Assembly (NCBI GenBank): GCA_014055495.1
Contig: WIAG01000039.1
Coordinates: 1 to 33,701, forward strand
Direction of reading: 5' to 3'
DNA from: Nitrospira sp. CR1.2
Lineage (GTDB): Bacteria > Nitrospirota > Nitrospiria > Nitrospirales > Nitrospiraceae
DNA: 33,701 bases
The notes beneath the pieces were generated by a model. That model made no database searches and was not told the DNA's origin. It worked only from the letters and a program-made list of their open reading frames with translations. The position numbers and the translations under genes are program-made. Numbering within the stretch: position 1 is the first letter of the stretch; each line of letters begins with the position of its first letter. Positions 16,312 to 25,715 of this stretch are shown one piece after another.

Positions 16312-17478
16312 TTAACCAGACGTCGGAACCAGTCGTGCACGGAAGGATGCGGCTTTGGCGAGCGCCTCGTCCCGGGTTGCGGCAAGGAACGACACGTGGC
16401 CCATCTTCCGTTTGGGGCGAATCGCTCGCTTTCCGTACAGATGCACGACGGCACCCGGCTCACGCAACAGGTCTTGCACAGCGGGAGCACCAGTCGCCAG
16501 GCGAACATCGTCCCCGATGAGGTTGAGCATGACGGCGGGACTGAGCAGACGGATTTCTCCGAGCGGCAGGCCGCACACCGTTCGCACTTGTTGTTCAAAC
16601 TGCGACACCGTGCAGGCATCCAACGAATAGTGACCGGAATTATGGGGGCGAGGCGCGACCTCGTTGATCAACAGCCGGTCACCGGACAGAAGAAAGAGTT
16701 CCACGCAAAAGACCCCGACCCCATCCAACGCGTCCACCGCTTGGCTCGCCATAGTCGCCGCCTGCCCGGCGACCGCCGCCGGCACATCCGCAGGCACAGT
16801 GGTCTGGCGAAGAATCCCGTCTTCATGCACATTTTCAACCAATGGATAGGTCCGCGACGCCCCGTCCGCCCCTCGCACAACCAGGATCGACAGTTCGCGC
16901 TCGAAGGGCAGCCATTCTTCGAGGATCCACCGCGAGCCCGGTCGCCTGGTCCTGGCCAATTCCTGCTGCACCGCGAAACAGTCCTCCGCCCGCGTGATTT
17001 TCCATTGCCCCTTGCCGTCATACCCGGCAGTGGCGGTCTTACATACCAGGGGATAGCCGAGACCTTCCTGCCGGTCGAGTTCCTCAGGCGAGGTCATGGC
17101 GGAAAACATCGGCACGGCCAATCCTTGCGCTCGCAAGAACGTCTTCTGCTCGATCCGGTCTTGAATCACTCGGAGTACGCGGCTGGAGGGGCGAACCGGC
17201 ACGTCATACTCCAACTGTTCGCACAGATCAGCCGGGATGTTCTCCCATTCATAGGTGACGGCCCGTACCAGTCGGGTGAATGCCCGGCGGGCGTCGGTAT
17301 CTTCGAACGGCATGATCAGTGAATGGTCGGCCAGGCGATGCGCCGGGGCCTCGGGGTCTGGGTCCCACACCGCAGTCGCATACCCCATCCGTCTGGCGGC
17401 GACGGCGAACATGGCACCCAGCTGCCCGCCTCCAAGTACCCCCAGGGTTGCACCGGGCTCGATGACGGTCACGTTCAC
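16312..17478 (-). CDS. purK: N5-carboxyaminoimidazole ribonucleotide synthase
   Basis: 388 aa, usual length. ATP-grasp enzyme that carboxylates AIR with bicarbonate in purine synthesis. It starts with [20 protein letters not shown] (nucleotide-binding), followed by [41 protein letters not shown] (ATP-binding lysines), [21 protein letters not shown] and [19 protein letters not shown], all typical of PurK. The ATG overlaps the purE stop by 4 bases (ATGA), so the two subunits are translationally coupled. Confidence 0.96.
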   Translation of the reverse strand: MNVTVIEPGATLGVLGGGQLGAMFAVAARRMGYATAVWDPDPEAPAHRLADHSLIMPFEDTDARRAFTRLVRAVTYEWENIPADLCEQLEYDVPVRPSSRVLRVIQDRIEQKTFLRAQGLAVPMFSAMTSPEELDRQEGLGYPLVCKTATAGYDGKGQWKITRAEDCFAVQQELARTRRPGSRWILEEWLPFERELSILVVRGADGASRTYPLVENVHEDGILRQTTVPADVPAAVAGQAATMASQAVDALDGVGVFCVELFLLSGDRLLINEVAPRPHNSGHYSLDACTVSQFEQQVRTVCGLPLGEIRLLSPAVMLNLIGDDVRLATGAPAVQDLLREPGAVVHLYGKRAIRPKRKMGHVSFLAATRDEALAKAASFRARLVPTSG

Positions 17479-18029
17479 CGTCGACGGCCCGTCTGGACGC
17501 GTCGTTTCATCGGGAAGGGAGGAGACAACCGGGCGTCGTCTTGGGAATCGAGCACACGTTGCGTTTGGGCCGTGCGGAATGCTTCAACGCGTTGCCTGAT
17601 GCTCGGCGACTGCAATCCCAGAATTTGTGCGGCTAGAATCGCGGCATTTTCGGCCCCGCCGATCGCCACGGTGGCAACCGGAATCCCTCGCGGCATTTGG
17701 ACGATGGACAGCAACGAATCCACCCCCCGGAGATGTTCAGTCGGAATAGGCACCCCGATGACAGGCAGCGGAGTTTTCGCCGCAAGCATCCCCGGGAGAT
17801 GGGCCGCTCCCCCGGCACCGGCAATAATCACCTGAATCCCCCGCTCAACCGCCTGTTCGGCATACGCGAAGAGGCGATCAGGAGTGCGGTGGGCCGACAC
17901 CACTAATAGTTCGCTGGGAATGCCAAGCTCAGTGAGCATGGCCACAGCCTTCTCAAGAATCGGAAAATCCGATGTGCTCCCACCCAACACCCCGACAGAT
18001 GCGCGCGCGGCGCTACGGCTTTTCGACAT
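17475..18029 (-). CDS. purE: N5-carboxyaminoimidazole ribonucleotide mutase, class I
   Basis: 184 aa. Catalyses rearrangement of N5-CAIR to CAIR, the step after Pur[18 protein letters not shown] is the substrate-phosphate loop, SAHRTP (45-50) carries the catalytic His, and [40 protein letters not shown] and [11 protein letters not shown] are all present. The ~25-residue C-terminal tail is Arg-rich and beyond the core fold. GAGGT precedes the ATG, and a good promoter lies upstream. Confidence 0.96.
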   Translation of the reverse strand: MSKSRSAARASVGVLGGSTSDFPILEKAVAMLTELGIPSELLVVSAHRTPDRLFAYAEQAVERGIQVIIAGAGGAAHLPGMLAAKTPLPVIGVPIPTEHLRGVDSLLSIVQMPRGIPVATVAIGGAENAAILAAQILGLQSPSIRQRVEAFRTAQTQRVLDSQDDARLSPPFPMKRRVQTGRRR

Positions 18030-18070
18030 GGATGCGATACCTCAGGCTGAAGGACACGACGATGCGGCGA

Positions 18071-18100
18071 ACCATAGCCGTTCTGACGCCAAAGGGTCAA
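18071..18100 (-). promoter_or_regulatory. Candidate sigma70-type promoter for purEK
   Basis: On the minus strand TTGACC (18100-18095) and TATGGT (18076-18071) are 18 bases apart, about 42 bases before the purE start. It is back-to-back with the promoter of the secretion-like operon. Confidence 0.55.
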
Positions 18101-18129
18101 GTTGAGCCGTTACGTAACACGACATTGAA

Positions 18130-18159
18130 TTGACCAACTCCGTTGTCTTCCACTATTAT
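18130..18159 (+). promoter_or_regulatory. Candidate sigma70-type promoter of the secretion-like operon
   Basis: TTGACC (18130-18135) and TATTAT (18154-18159) are 18 bases apart and 48 bases upstream of the GTG at 18208. This is among the best promoter matches in the window and suggests constitutive housekeeping-type expression of the locus. Confidence 0.6.
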
Positions 18160-18207
18160 GGCAATCGGTGCGGCTCATCATGATCGGCCAAACCGTGGAG
18201 GGGTCAC

Positions 18208-19644
18208 GTGCAGCGCATTCGTGAAGGGCTCAAAACGCGATTTCGCTCTCTGGTCACCCAGCGCACGGGCTTGGACGAGATGGCCGTCGATGATTTGGCG
18301 ACCTCGACCAAACTGCAATCGTGGGAAGCGGTCCAAATCCCCGAACGGCTTCGATTCTCTTCCCGGCTGGCCATCCTCCTGGTCACCTTTTTCATGCTCA
18401 TCGTGGCGTTCGTCCCCTGGACCCAAACCATCACCGTCACCGGACAACTCTCAGCCTACACTCCCTTTGAGCGGCCCCAGGATGTCGAAGCCCAGATCAC
18501 CGGCCGCATCAAGAAATGGCACATCTTCGAAGGCGTACGGGTGAAAGCCGGCGACGTAATTCTTGAACTTGACGACTATGACCCGAACTTCATGGCTCCG
18601 GATCTGCTGAGCCTCCTGGAACAACGCAAGCAGGCACTGGAGCAAACCCGAAAAGCCGCGCTGAGCCGAGCCGATCAACTCGATAAGCGCATCAAGGAAA
18701 TGCAGAACCTCGTGAAGGCCGCCGTCCCGTCGGCAGGTGCGCGCGTCCTCGAGGCGGAAAGCAAGGTGCGCGAAGCACGACAAAAAATCGAAGCTGCGAA
18801 GATTGCGGTCGCCACAGCCGAGCTGAACGTGGAACGGCACCAGCAATTGGCGCAACAAGGGCTGGTCTCCCAACGCGAACTGGAACTCACCATTCAAGCC
18901 GCCATCGCCAGCAAAGCGGATCTGCAAGCGACACAGGCCAACCTGGCTGCCGCCGAACAAGGAATGAAAGCGCTGAGCTTCGGACGAGAACAGGTGAGCG
19001 CGGAAGTCCTACAACGCCTGCTCGATGCGGAGGCGGCGCGGGATGCCTCGATCGGAGAAGCCGCGCGGGCCGCCGATCAAGTCGCGGACGTCTCGTTACG
19101 ACTCTCCAATGCCAACCAACGGCGCGTGGCCAGCCGGATTCTGTCACCGATCGACGGCACCGTGGTGAAAATGGCGCAGGCCGGAGCCGGCGAAACCGTG
19201 CGGCCCGGGGACAAGCTCGTGAGAATTTCTCCGAGCAGCACGGACAAGGCGATAGAAATGGTCGCCGACGGGATCGATGCTCCGTTGCTGAACGTCGGAC
19301 GGAAAGTGAAGGTTCTCTTCTACGGAATCCCTGCCATCCCGTTGCCAGCTTGGCCGGAAATGATGGCCGGCACCTATAACGGCGTCATCAAGGTCATCGA
19401 CCAGGTCGATGACGGGAAGGGCAATTTCCGTTTCTGGGTCGTGCCCGACCTCGAAGAACGCCCTTGGCCGCCGCAAGAACATGTCCGACAGGGGACCAAA
19501 GCCATGGGATGGGTCATCCTCAACCGCGTCCCGCTCTGGTACGAACTGTGGCGCCGGTTTAATCTCTTCCCGCCCGACTATCAGGAACGGCCTCCGAGCC
19601 TGATCGACACCCTCCTGCCCAAAGCCGGTCGCGGGGCCAAGTAA
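18208..19644 (+). CDS. HlyD-family periplasmic adaptor (membrane fusion protein)
   Basis: 478 aa. A cytoplasmic N-terminus of ~50 residues, one transmembrane helix (~52-70, LAILLVTFFMLIVAFVPW), a split biotinyl-lipoyl-like domain (around VEAQITGRIKKW and VRVKAGDVILELDD), then a long Ala/Glu/Gln-rich coiled coil (~135-285) and a beta-barrel region (SRILSPIDGTVVKMAQAGAGETV). Adaptors of this type bridge an inner-membrane ABC exporter and an outer-membrane TolC channel. The GTG start follows GGAGGGG. First gene of a five-gene run with a TolC-like gene, two ABC half-transporters and a helical-bundle protein. No secreted substrate gene is adjacent. Confidence 0.9.
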   Translation: MQRIREGLKTRFRSLVTQRTGLDEMAVDDLATSTKLQSWEAVQIPERLRFSSRLAILLVTFFMLIVAFVPWTQTITVTGQLSAYTPFERPQDVEAQITGRIKKWHIFEGVRVKAGDVILELDDYDPNFMAPDLLSLLEQRKQALEQTRKAALSRADQLDKRIKEMQNLVKAAVPSAGARVLEAESKVREARQKIEAAKIAVATAELNVERHQQLAQQGLVSQRELELTIQAAIASKADLQATQANLAAAEQGMKALSFGREQVSAEVLQRLLDAEAARDASIGEAARAADQVADVSLRLSNANQRRVASRILSPIDGTVVKMAQAGAGETVRPGDKLVRISPSSTDKAIEMVADGIDAPLLNVGRKVKVLFYGIPAIPLPAWPEMMAGTYNGVIKVIDQVDDGKGNFRFWVVPDLEERPWPPQEHVRQGTKAMGWVILNRVPLWYELWRRFNLFPPDYQERPPSLIDTLLPKAGRGAK

Positions 19645-19733
19645 CCAGCTCCACATTCCCGGCCCACGCGGGAGCGGCGATGATTCCTCGACGCCGATTC
19701 TTTTTCCCTCGAACGCAGAAAGGAGCGCGCTTC

Positions 19734-21221
19734 ATGAGAAACTACGCCGGGATATTGGTCATCACAGCCTGTGCGCTGTGCTGGGTGCCGGATACAAGTC
19801 CAGCCGCCGAGGAGGCTTCAAAATCGAAGGCCCTCCCGCCCATTCCGCTCTCGCTCAACGAAGTCCATGCCTGGATCGATCGGTCCCATCCGCTGCTGAA
19901 GGGAGCCGGCACCGAAAAAACATCGGCCCGAGGGAAAATGCTCAAAGCCCTGGGCGCCTTCGAACCCGTCCTCGTCAACGATACAGAAATCGAACGATTT
20001 ATCGATAAGGGAACCACCAAAACGCAGAGCGTCGGCTTCAACGACACCCTGGTGGAAGCGCGCACGCCTTGGGGGTTCCGGGGCAGCGCGGGCATCCGGC
20101 AATCCATTGGCGACGCCAAGATTCCAGATCTCGCGTTCGGGAACGGTCAACAAGTGATTCTCGGCGGGTTCTTACCCCTGCTGAAAGGGTTGATGATCAA
20201 TCCGGAACATGCGGAGCTCCAACGCTCCGAATTAGCCGATCCCCGGGCCGAGGTGAAGATTTCCCAAACACGCCAGGATCTCTTCCTGGCCGCCGCGACG
20301 CAGTTTTGGGATTGGGTCTCCGCGGCAAAATTCGTTGATGTGCAACGTCGAGCCCTCGGGATCGCCGAAGAGCGGTTGAGGCAGGTCGAAGGCCGTGCCA
20401 AAGCGGGGGCCGTGGCGCCGCTCGACGTGGTCGAAGCGGGACAGGAAGTGCAGCGACGCCGTGAAGTCTCCATTGCTGCGCAGCGGGCCGTGGAGCAAGA
20501 ACAGTACAAAATGTCGATGTTCCTCTGGGAAAACCAAACCCCCACCACGCCGCAACTTGAGCGGGTACCCGATTTTCCGCCGCCTGCCGCACCTCCGACA
20601 TCGGAAACCGTCAAGGCCGACAAACTGCAGGCGAAAACCGACCGGCCGGAGATTCGCGAAGTCGATATCGAAGCGAAGGTCAATAACATCGACTTGGAAC
20701 TCGCCAAAAATAACCTCCTACCCAGCCTCGATCTGGAAGCCGCGCCGGCACGCGCCCCTGAAAAATTCGTCCTCGGATTGGGCTACCGTTTCGGGGCGGA
20801 ATTGCGCATCCCGATCCTGCAACGCCGAAGCCGCGGCGAGGTGATGGAAGCCCAGGCGCAAGCCGATCGGCTGGTGCTGGTGCAGAAATACCGGGAACAG
20901 CAGGTCGTGGTGGACGTGGACAATGCGTTGTCGGCGATCGAGCGGGCGAAAGAACGGGTCGCGGCGGCCGCGGAATCGCTTCGCATGGCCAGGACCCTGG
21001 AGGAGGGTGAGCGCTTCCGCTTCAGCCTGGGGGCCACCAGCGTCCTCTTTGTGAACCTCCGTGAACGGAATTCCGTCGATTCGGAGATGCAACTCGTGCG
21101 GGCGAAAGCCGACTATCAGAAGGCCTTGGCGCTGTACCAGTGGGCCACAGGCTCATGGGCGCGAAGCCAGCCTTCCGCCGTGCCGGTCAACTATCGGGTC
21201 GGCGCAAGCTTCTCCAGGTAG
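19734..21221 (+). CDS. TolC-like outer membrane efflux protein
   Basis: 495 aa from the ATG at 19734, which is preceded by AAAGGAG; the earlier ATG at 19680 would put basic sequence before the signal peptide. Signal peptide ~1-25 (ILVITACALCWVP, cleavage near SPAAEE). The rest is the outer-membrane-efflux fold: two repeats rich in long helices, with RLRQVEGRAKAGAVAPLDVVEA marking the end of the first helical hairpin and LRIPILQRRSRGEVMEAQAQ the second. Such proteins trimerise into a channel-tunnel across outer membrane and periplasm. Placed 89 bp after the HlyD-like gene, as in type I systems. Confidence 0.9.
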   Translation: MRNYAGILVITACALCWVPDTSPAAEEASKSKALPPIPLSLNEVHAWIDRSHPLLKGAGTEKTSARGKMLKALGAFEPVLVNDTEIERFIDKGTTKTQSVGFNDTLVEARTPWGFRGSAGIRQSIGDAKIPDLAFGNGQQVILGGFLPLLKGLMINPEHAELQRSELADPRAEVKISQTRQDLFLAAATQFWDWVSAAKFVDVQRRALGIAEERLRQVEGRAKAGAVAPLDVVEAGQEVQRRREVSIAAQRAVEQEQYKMSMFLWENQTPTTPQLERVPDFPPPAAPPTSETVKADKLQAKTDRPEIREVDIEAKVNNIDLELAKNNLLPSLDLEAAPARAPEKFVLGLGYRFGAELRIPILQRRSRGEVMEAQAQADRLVLVQKYREQQVVVDVDNALSAIERAKERVAAAAESLRMARTLEEGERFRFSLGATSVLFVNLRERNSVDSEMQLVRAKADYQKALALYQWATGSWARSQPSAVPVNYRVGASFSR

Positions 21222-21345
21222 TGGCAATTTAGGGCCCTCTCTGATAGGTTTTAACGATCCTCATCGGTCTGCAGGGACACTGCGCCGGATCATGAGGCGG
21301 CCGTAGAACACACAGGGCCCACTCAGGTGTAGCAAGGGTACCAGC

Positions 21346-23013
21346 ATGGCCCAGGATCATTCCGGCAACCAAAGCAACATGTTCCAAACGGTGGTCGGCC
21401 ACCTGGGCCTCCTCTTCCGTCTCGAACGGCGGATCCTGGGCCTCATCTTTTCCTATTCGATCGCCATCGGGCTCTTCGCGCTGATCGTACCGCTGACCGT
21501 TCAAGAACTCGTCAACACGTTTGCCTTCGCGCTGCAGCCCATCACCATCGTCACGTTGGCCGTGGTGATGGTCGCGGCCCTGCTCTTCGTCGGCGCGTTT
21601 CGAGCCCTGCAGTATTACGCGGTGGAAGTGTTGGAGCGCCGCATTTTCGCCCGCGTCGCCATTGCGATGGCGCAACAGCTCCCGCATCTGCGCTACCAGG
21701 GATTCGAGCCGCGGTTCGCAAATTTTTTCATGGAAACCATGTTCATGCAGCGGGCCGTCTCGGTCCTGTTAGTCGACCTCATCAACGTGATCGTCGGCGG
21801 CGCGGTGGGCATGACGATTCTGGTCTTTTATCACCCCTATTTCCTCCTGTATAACGCGATTCTGCTGCTCGGGTTCAACGCGGTGTTTTTTCTCATGAGT
21901 CACGGCGGGCCCAAGGCCGACCTCGAACTCTCGCACGCCAAGTACGACACGCTGCATTGGTTCCAGGAAATCGCCTACAACCTGCTCCACCTCAAGTCGA
22001 CGGATAGTCAGGCGCTGTTGATTAAAAAAACAGACCACCTTGTCGACACCTACGTCAATGTGCGCAGAACCCGATTCGGCATTCTGATCCGGCAATATCT
22101 GGGATCGCTCGGATGGCAGGCGATTGTGCATAGCGGCCTCATCGCCACCGCCGGCTGGTTACTGGGAATCGGCCAGTTGACCTTGGGACAATTTGTCGCC
22201 GCCGAAGTCGTGGTGAGCGGCATTCTGTCGAGCTTCGACGGAGTCGTGAAACGGATGGGGCATATCTATTACTTCCTCACCGCCTTGACCGAACTCGGCT
22301 TTCTGTTTTCTCTGCCGAAAGACCAGGACACCGCGACGCTGTCGATTCCCCTGCCGGACCCGACCGTGCACGGCATTCGCGTCACCTGCAAGGATCTGAC
22401 GTTCGCCCCTGCCGGAGGTCCGGCCGTATTCGAGCAATTCAACCTGGAGGTCACGCCCGGCGAAAAAGTCGGCATCTATGCAGGGTCGACGATGGCCAAA
22501 ACGACCCTGGCGCGAATCCTGGGTGGCTTGGAATCACCGACCGCCGGCGTGATCCGCTACAACGGCATCGACCTGCGCCACCTCGATCTGGACGCTGTCA
22601 ATCGGTTCAGAGGATTTATTCTGGACTCACGACTGTCGCTCTTCGAAGGCACGCTGGAAGAGAATATCGTGCTTGGGCGGGAGTATATCCCCTACAGCGA
22701 CGTGCGATGGGCGTTGCGCTTCACCGAGCTGGAAGAAGAGGTCGACGCCCTGCCCCAGGGCCTCAAGACCCACGTCCGAACGGCCGGCAAAGCTTTCGCC
22801 CCGACGCACATTGCGCGCATCCTGGTCGCCCGGGCGATCCTGGGTCGCCCGCAACTCCTCATTTTCGAGGGAATTCTTCACAACATGCATCCCGCGATGC
22901 GCGAGACCATCCTCCGCCGGCTCTGCAGCAAGGAAGAACCCTGGTCGGTGATTTTCGTGTCGAACGATCCAAATTTGACTCCACATGTCGACCGACGAAT
23001 CATGCTGAACTAA
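21346..23013 (+). CDS. ABC half-transporter with degenerate nucleotide-binding domain (copy 1)
   Basis: 555 aa. An N-terminal exporter-type membrane domain (about 30-310, six predicted helices, no C39 peptidase domain) is followed by a ~210-residue NBD. The NBD is recognisable (NLEVTPGEKVGIY, GVIRYNGIDL, FEGTLEENIVLG, DALPQGLKT, LVARAILGRPQLLIF), yet every catalytic motif differs: A-loop aromatic absent, Walker A is GSTMAKT (second Gly is Ala384, Lys385 kept), Q-loop Gln is Leu426, the LSGGQ position reads FAPTH (484-488), Walker B Asp is Glu508, catalytic Glu is Gly509, D-loop Asp is His515, H-loop His is Asn540. Family exporters hydrolyse ATP; this one probably cannot do so normally. It likely pairs with the paralogue that follows. 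AAGGG lies before the ATG. Confidence 0.88.
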   Translation: MAQDHSGNQSNMFQTVVGHLGLLFRLERRILGLIFSYSIAIGLFALIVPLTVQELVNTFAFALQPITIVTLAVVMVAALLFVGAFRALQYYAVEVLERRIFARVAIAMAQQLPHLRYQGFEPRFANFFMETMFMQRAVSVLLVDLINVIVGGAVGMTILVFYHPYFLLYNAILLLGFNAVFFLMSHGGPKADLELSHAKYDTLHWFQEIAYNLLHLKSTDSQALLIKKTDHLVDTYVNVRRTRFGILIRQYLGSLGWQAIVHSGLIATAGWLLGIGQLTLGQFVAAEVVVSGILSSFDGVVKRMGHIYYFLTALTELGFLFSLPKDQDTATLSIPLPDPTVHGIRVTCKDLTFAPAGGPAVFEQFNLEVTPGEKVGIYAGSTMAKTTLARILGGLESPTAGVIRYNGIDLRHLDLDAVNRFRGFILDSRLSLFEGTLEENIVLGREYIPYSDVRWALRFTELEEEVDALPQGLKTHVRTAGKAFAPTHIARILVARAILGRPQLLIFEGILHNMHPAMRETILRRLCSKEEPWSVIFVSNDPNLTPHVDRRIMLN

Positions 23014-23135
23014 TGCGCTCCACCGCCTCCGTCCACCTCCGACTCCTGCTCGCACACACGACCGGCGCGTGAGCCTTGACACAGAGTGCGCAATCACCCA
23101 CACTGCGCCCATAGCTGCTCGATACGAGCCGACGC

Positions 23136-24812
23136 GTGAATGACAAGGTCTCCCAACCCGCCATCCATACAGCCTCAGCTTGGACCATTCTCGCACGCCT
23201 CAATCTCCTGATCGGGCTCGAACGCCGCATTCTCGCCATCGTCGCCTCTTACGCGGTCGCCATCGGACTCCTCGCGCTCATCGTACCGCTCACCGTGCAG
23301 GAACTGGTGAACACCTTTGCCTTCGCCATCCAACCGATCATGATCGTGACGCTCGTGGCCACGATGCTTGCGGCACTGCTGCTCATGGGCACATTCCGCG
23401 TGCTCCAGGGACGGGCCGTGGAAGTACTGGTGCAACGAATCTACACACGTCTGGCCCTCGCCTTTACCGAGGTCCTCCCGCGCTTCCGTGAAAGCGTCTT
23501 TTTGCCCCAGCACACCAATACGTTCATCGAGGCCGAGCTGCTCCCGCGTGCGCTGATGGCGATGTTGGTCGACTTCGTCAACGTGTCGATCTCCGGCATG
23601 ATCGGCATGACGATCTTGGTCATGTATCACCCCTATTTTCTCGGCTACAACCTCCTGCTGATCGCAGGCTATGCGTGTGTATTGACTTTTTTCGGCCGCG
23701 GAGGTCTTCACATCACCCAACGGGTCTCGCAGCTGCACTACCGGACCTTTCACTGGTTGCAAGACATCGGGATCAACCGGCTCCATTTCAAATCCACCGA
23801 CAGCCTCCCGCTGCTGCTCAAGAAAACCGACGGTCTCGTCGAAGCCTATGTCCTGGCACGGAAAACACGATCGGATATTCTGACCGGCGGGCAGTATCAA
23901 AGTGCGGTCGTGTTTCAGGCCTTCGCCCACAGCGGCATGATCGGCTTGGGCGGCTGGCTGCTGTCGGTGGGCGATATCACCCTGGGACAATTCGTCGCGG
24001 CAGAGGTCATCGTCGGGACCCTGCTGCTCAATCTCGACACCGTCGCCCGACGCATGTATGCCGCCATCTCTGTCGCCACCTCGCTACATGAACTCTCCAC
24101 CCTGTTCGAAATGCCGAAAGAGGAAGTCTCCGGCCCTATTGCCTCCTGGCTTCCCGATCCCACCGAGCACGGTGTGCGCCTCACCTGCAAAGACGTCTCC
24201 TTTGCCGCGCCGGACGGACAGCCGCTCTTCGACCACTTCAGCCTCGAAGTTCTGCCGGGGGAAAAGATCAGCGTGCTCTCAGGCACTAGTCGAAGCAAAA
24301 CATCCCTCGCGCTCCTCCTCGCCGGCGTCTATCCTCCGACCGGCGGAGTCATTCGCTACAACGACATCGATCTTCGCGATGTGTCCCTCACCTACGTCAA
24401 CCGCTGTCGGGGCCTGATGCTCGATTCCCATCCCACCCTCTTCGACGGCACCCTGGAAGAAAATGTGACGCTCCGACGCCCATCGATTCAGTTCGAAGAC
24501 CTCAGCTGGGCGCTTCGATTCGCCGAGCTTGAAGAAGAAATCGACGCATTGCCCCAGGGCTTGGAGACACTCGTGCATGGGAACGGCGCTAATTTGACCC
24601 GCAGCCAGGTCCTCCGCATTCTCCTGGCTCGCATGATCGTGACCCGGCCGCACCTGTTGATCTTTAACGGCAGTCTCCACAATATCGAACCGACACTCAG
24701 GCTCACCCTGCTCCGCCGTCTGTGCGCCAAAGAGGAACCCTGGTCGGTCGTTTTCGTCTCCAACGACCCCGAGGTCAGCCAGTTGGTCGAACGTCGGGTC
24801 GTGCTGGACTGA
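23136..24812 (+). CDS. ABC half-transporter with degenerate nucleotide-binding domain (copy 2)
   Basis: 558 aa, GTG start, a tandem paralogue of the preceding gene: both share LIVPLTVQELVNTFAFA, MTILV-YHPYFL, LGQFVAAEV and most of the NBD backbone. The changes from functional ABC proteins are parallel: Walker A GTSRSKT (Gly to Ser387, Lys388 kept), Q-loop Leu429, signature LTRSQ (487-491), Walker B Asp to Asn511, catalytic Glu to Gly512, D-loop Glu518, H-loop Asn543. Neither half could complete a composite ATPase site of the other, so a standard heterodimeric exporter with one good site is unlikely. It lies 122 bp after copy 1, and no clear ribosome site precedes the GTG. Confidence 0.87.
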   Translation: MNDKVSQPAIHTASAWTILARLNLLIGLERRILAIVASYAVAIGLLALIVPLTVQELVNTFAFAIQPIMIVTLVATMLAALLLMGTFRVLQGRAVEVLVQRIYTRLALAFTEVLPRFRESVFLPQHTNTFIEAELLPRALMAMLVDFVNVSISGMIGMTILVMYHPYFLGYNLLLIAGYACVLTFFGRGGLHITQRVSQLHYRTFHWLQDIGINRLHFKSTDSLPLLLKKTDGLVEAYVLARKTRSDILTGGQYQSAVVFQAFAHSGMIGLGGWLLSVGDITLGQFVAAEVIVGTLLLNLDTVARRMYAAISVATSLHELSTLFEMPKEEVSGPIASWLPDPTEHGVRLTCKDVSFAAPDGQPLFDHFSLEVLPGEKISVLSGTSRSKTSLALLLAGVYPPTGGVIRYNDIDLRDVSLTYVNRCRGLMLDSHPTLFDGTLEENVTLRRPSIQFEDLSWALRFAELEEEIDALPQGLETLVHGNGANLTRSQVLRILLARMIVTRPHLLIFNGSLHNIEPTLRLTLLRRLCAKEEPWSVVFVSNDPEVSQLVERRVVLD

Positions 24813-24911
24813 GGGTGCGATCTGCGCCAAAACGACCTCGGCTTCTTTCCTCCTGTGCGATCTGCTAGACTGACGCGAGAGTTCGCCTGTAGCCTGACGA
24901 AAGGAACACCT

Positions 24912-25691
24912 GTGTCATTGGCAACACGCTTCAAATTATCCTTTCCCACGACGAACCAACTCATCATCAGCATCTTGATCGCAGCTTTGGGATGGGTGAG
25001 CGGCCAGGCCCTCAGCCGCATCGACCAGGACCTCCGGATCATGTACGCCGAGTACACGCTCGGTGCGGCAGACCTCGCGCATATCTCCGCCGACGTGATC
25101 CGATATCGCAACACGATCATTCGATCGCTGGAGGCGGAAAACCAAACCGTCTTCGAACGGATCACGGAATCCCTCCCGTCTCAACGTGCGAGAATTCAAC
25201 ATGCGGTGGATCGGTATGCGTCGGCGAGCCTTCGCGTCTCACGGAGCGGACGCAGCGAAGAAAAAGACATTCAAGCGGTTCGTGAAAGTCTCGACCAATA
25301 CTTCCATGTCGCCAGCAAAACTATCGATCTGCTGTCGCAGGAGTGGCGGGCAGGATCGGCGGCGGAAGCGACGGAACTTCGGCGCAAAGCCGAAATCCAT
25401 GCAGCCGACAACGGGGGCCCGAAGGTCATGCAGGTGAGCCTCGCGCTGGACCGCCTGCTGGAGACGGTGGCGGAAGTCGCCAAGGACATGCGCGACGAAG
25501 GGACCAAAACAATTGTGACCACAGGGTACTGGATCGTGGGGGGAAGTTTTTTCATTGCCTTATTGAATTTGTTTCTCGGCCGCAGCCAGGCGGCGCCCCC
25601 GATTCCCTCCTCCAGGCCGAACGAGACCGCTCCTTCCGATGCCCCCCCTGCGCCTGTCCGGCGAGGGCTCGAATCCGGCGCTGCGCGCTGA
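24912..25691 (+). CDS. Two-TM protein with periplasmic four-helix-bundle-like domain
   Basis: 259 aa from the GTG at 24912, which follows AAAGGA at good spacing; an upstream GTG at 24855 adds residues without signal. TM1 is about 17-34 and TM2 about 205-223, enclosing ~170 residues of almost pure helix that resemble the four-helix-bundle sensor of chemoreceptors (RIDQDLRIMYAEYTLGAADL, YRNTIIRSLEAEN). After TM2 there is only a ~35-residue Pro/Ala-rich tail: no HAMP, kinase, GGDEF or MCP signalling domain. It closes the secretion-like operon (99 bp after the second ABC half) and might be an accessory or sensing subunit. That is inference from position. Confidence 0.7.
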   Translation: MSLATRFKLSFPTTNQLIISILIAALGWVSGQALSRIDQDLRIMYAEYTLGAADLAHISADVIRYRNTIIRSLEAENQTVFERITESLPSQRARIQHAVDRYASASLRVSRSGRSEEKDIQAVRESLDQYFHVASKTIDLLSQEWRAGSAAEATELRRKAEIHAADNGGPKVMQVSLALDRLLETVAEVAKDMRDEGTKTIVTTGYWIVGGSFFIALLNLFLGRSQAAPPIPSSRPNETAPSDAPPAPVRRGLESGAAR

Positions 25692-25715
25692 CTGAACGCG
25701 CGCTTCACTCTGCGA

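Noticed and set aside
23076-23081. TTGACA in the gap between the two ABC genes
   Set aside because: No matching -10 element at 16-19 bases, so an internal promoter is not supported.
22159-24830. Chance that the ABC genes are decaying pseudogenes
   Set aside because: Both frames are full length without stops or shifts, the membrane domains are well kept, and the NBD replacements are parallel in the two copies, which is not how random decay looks.
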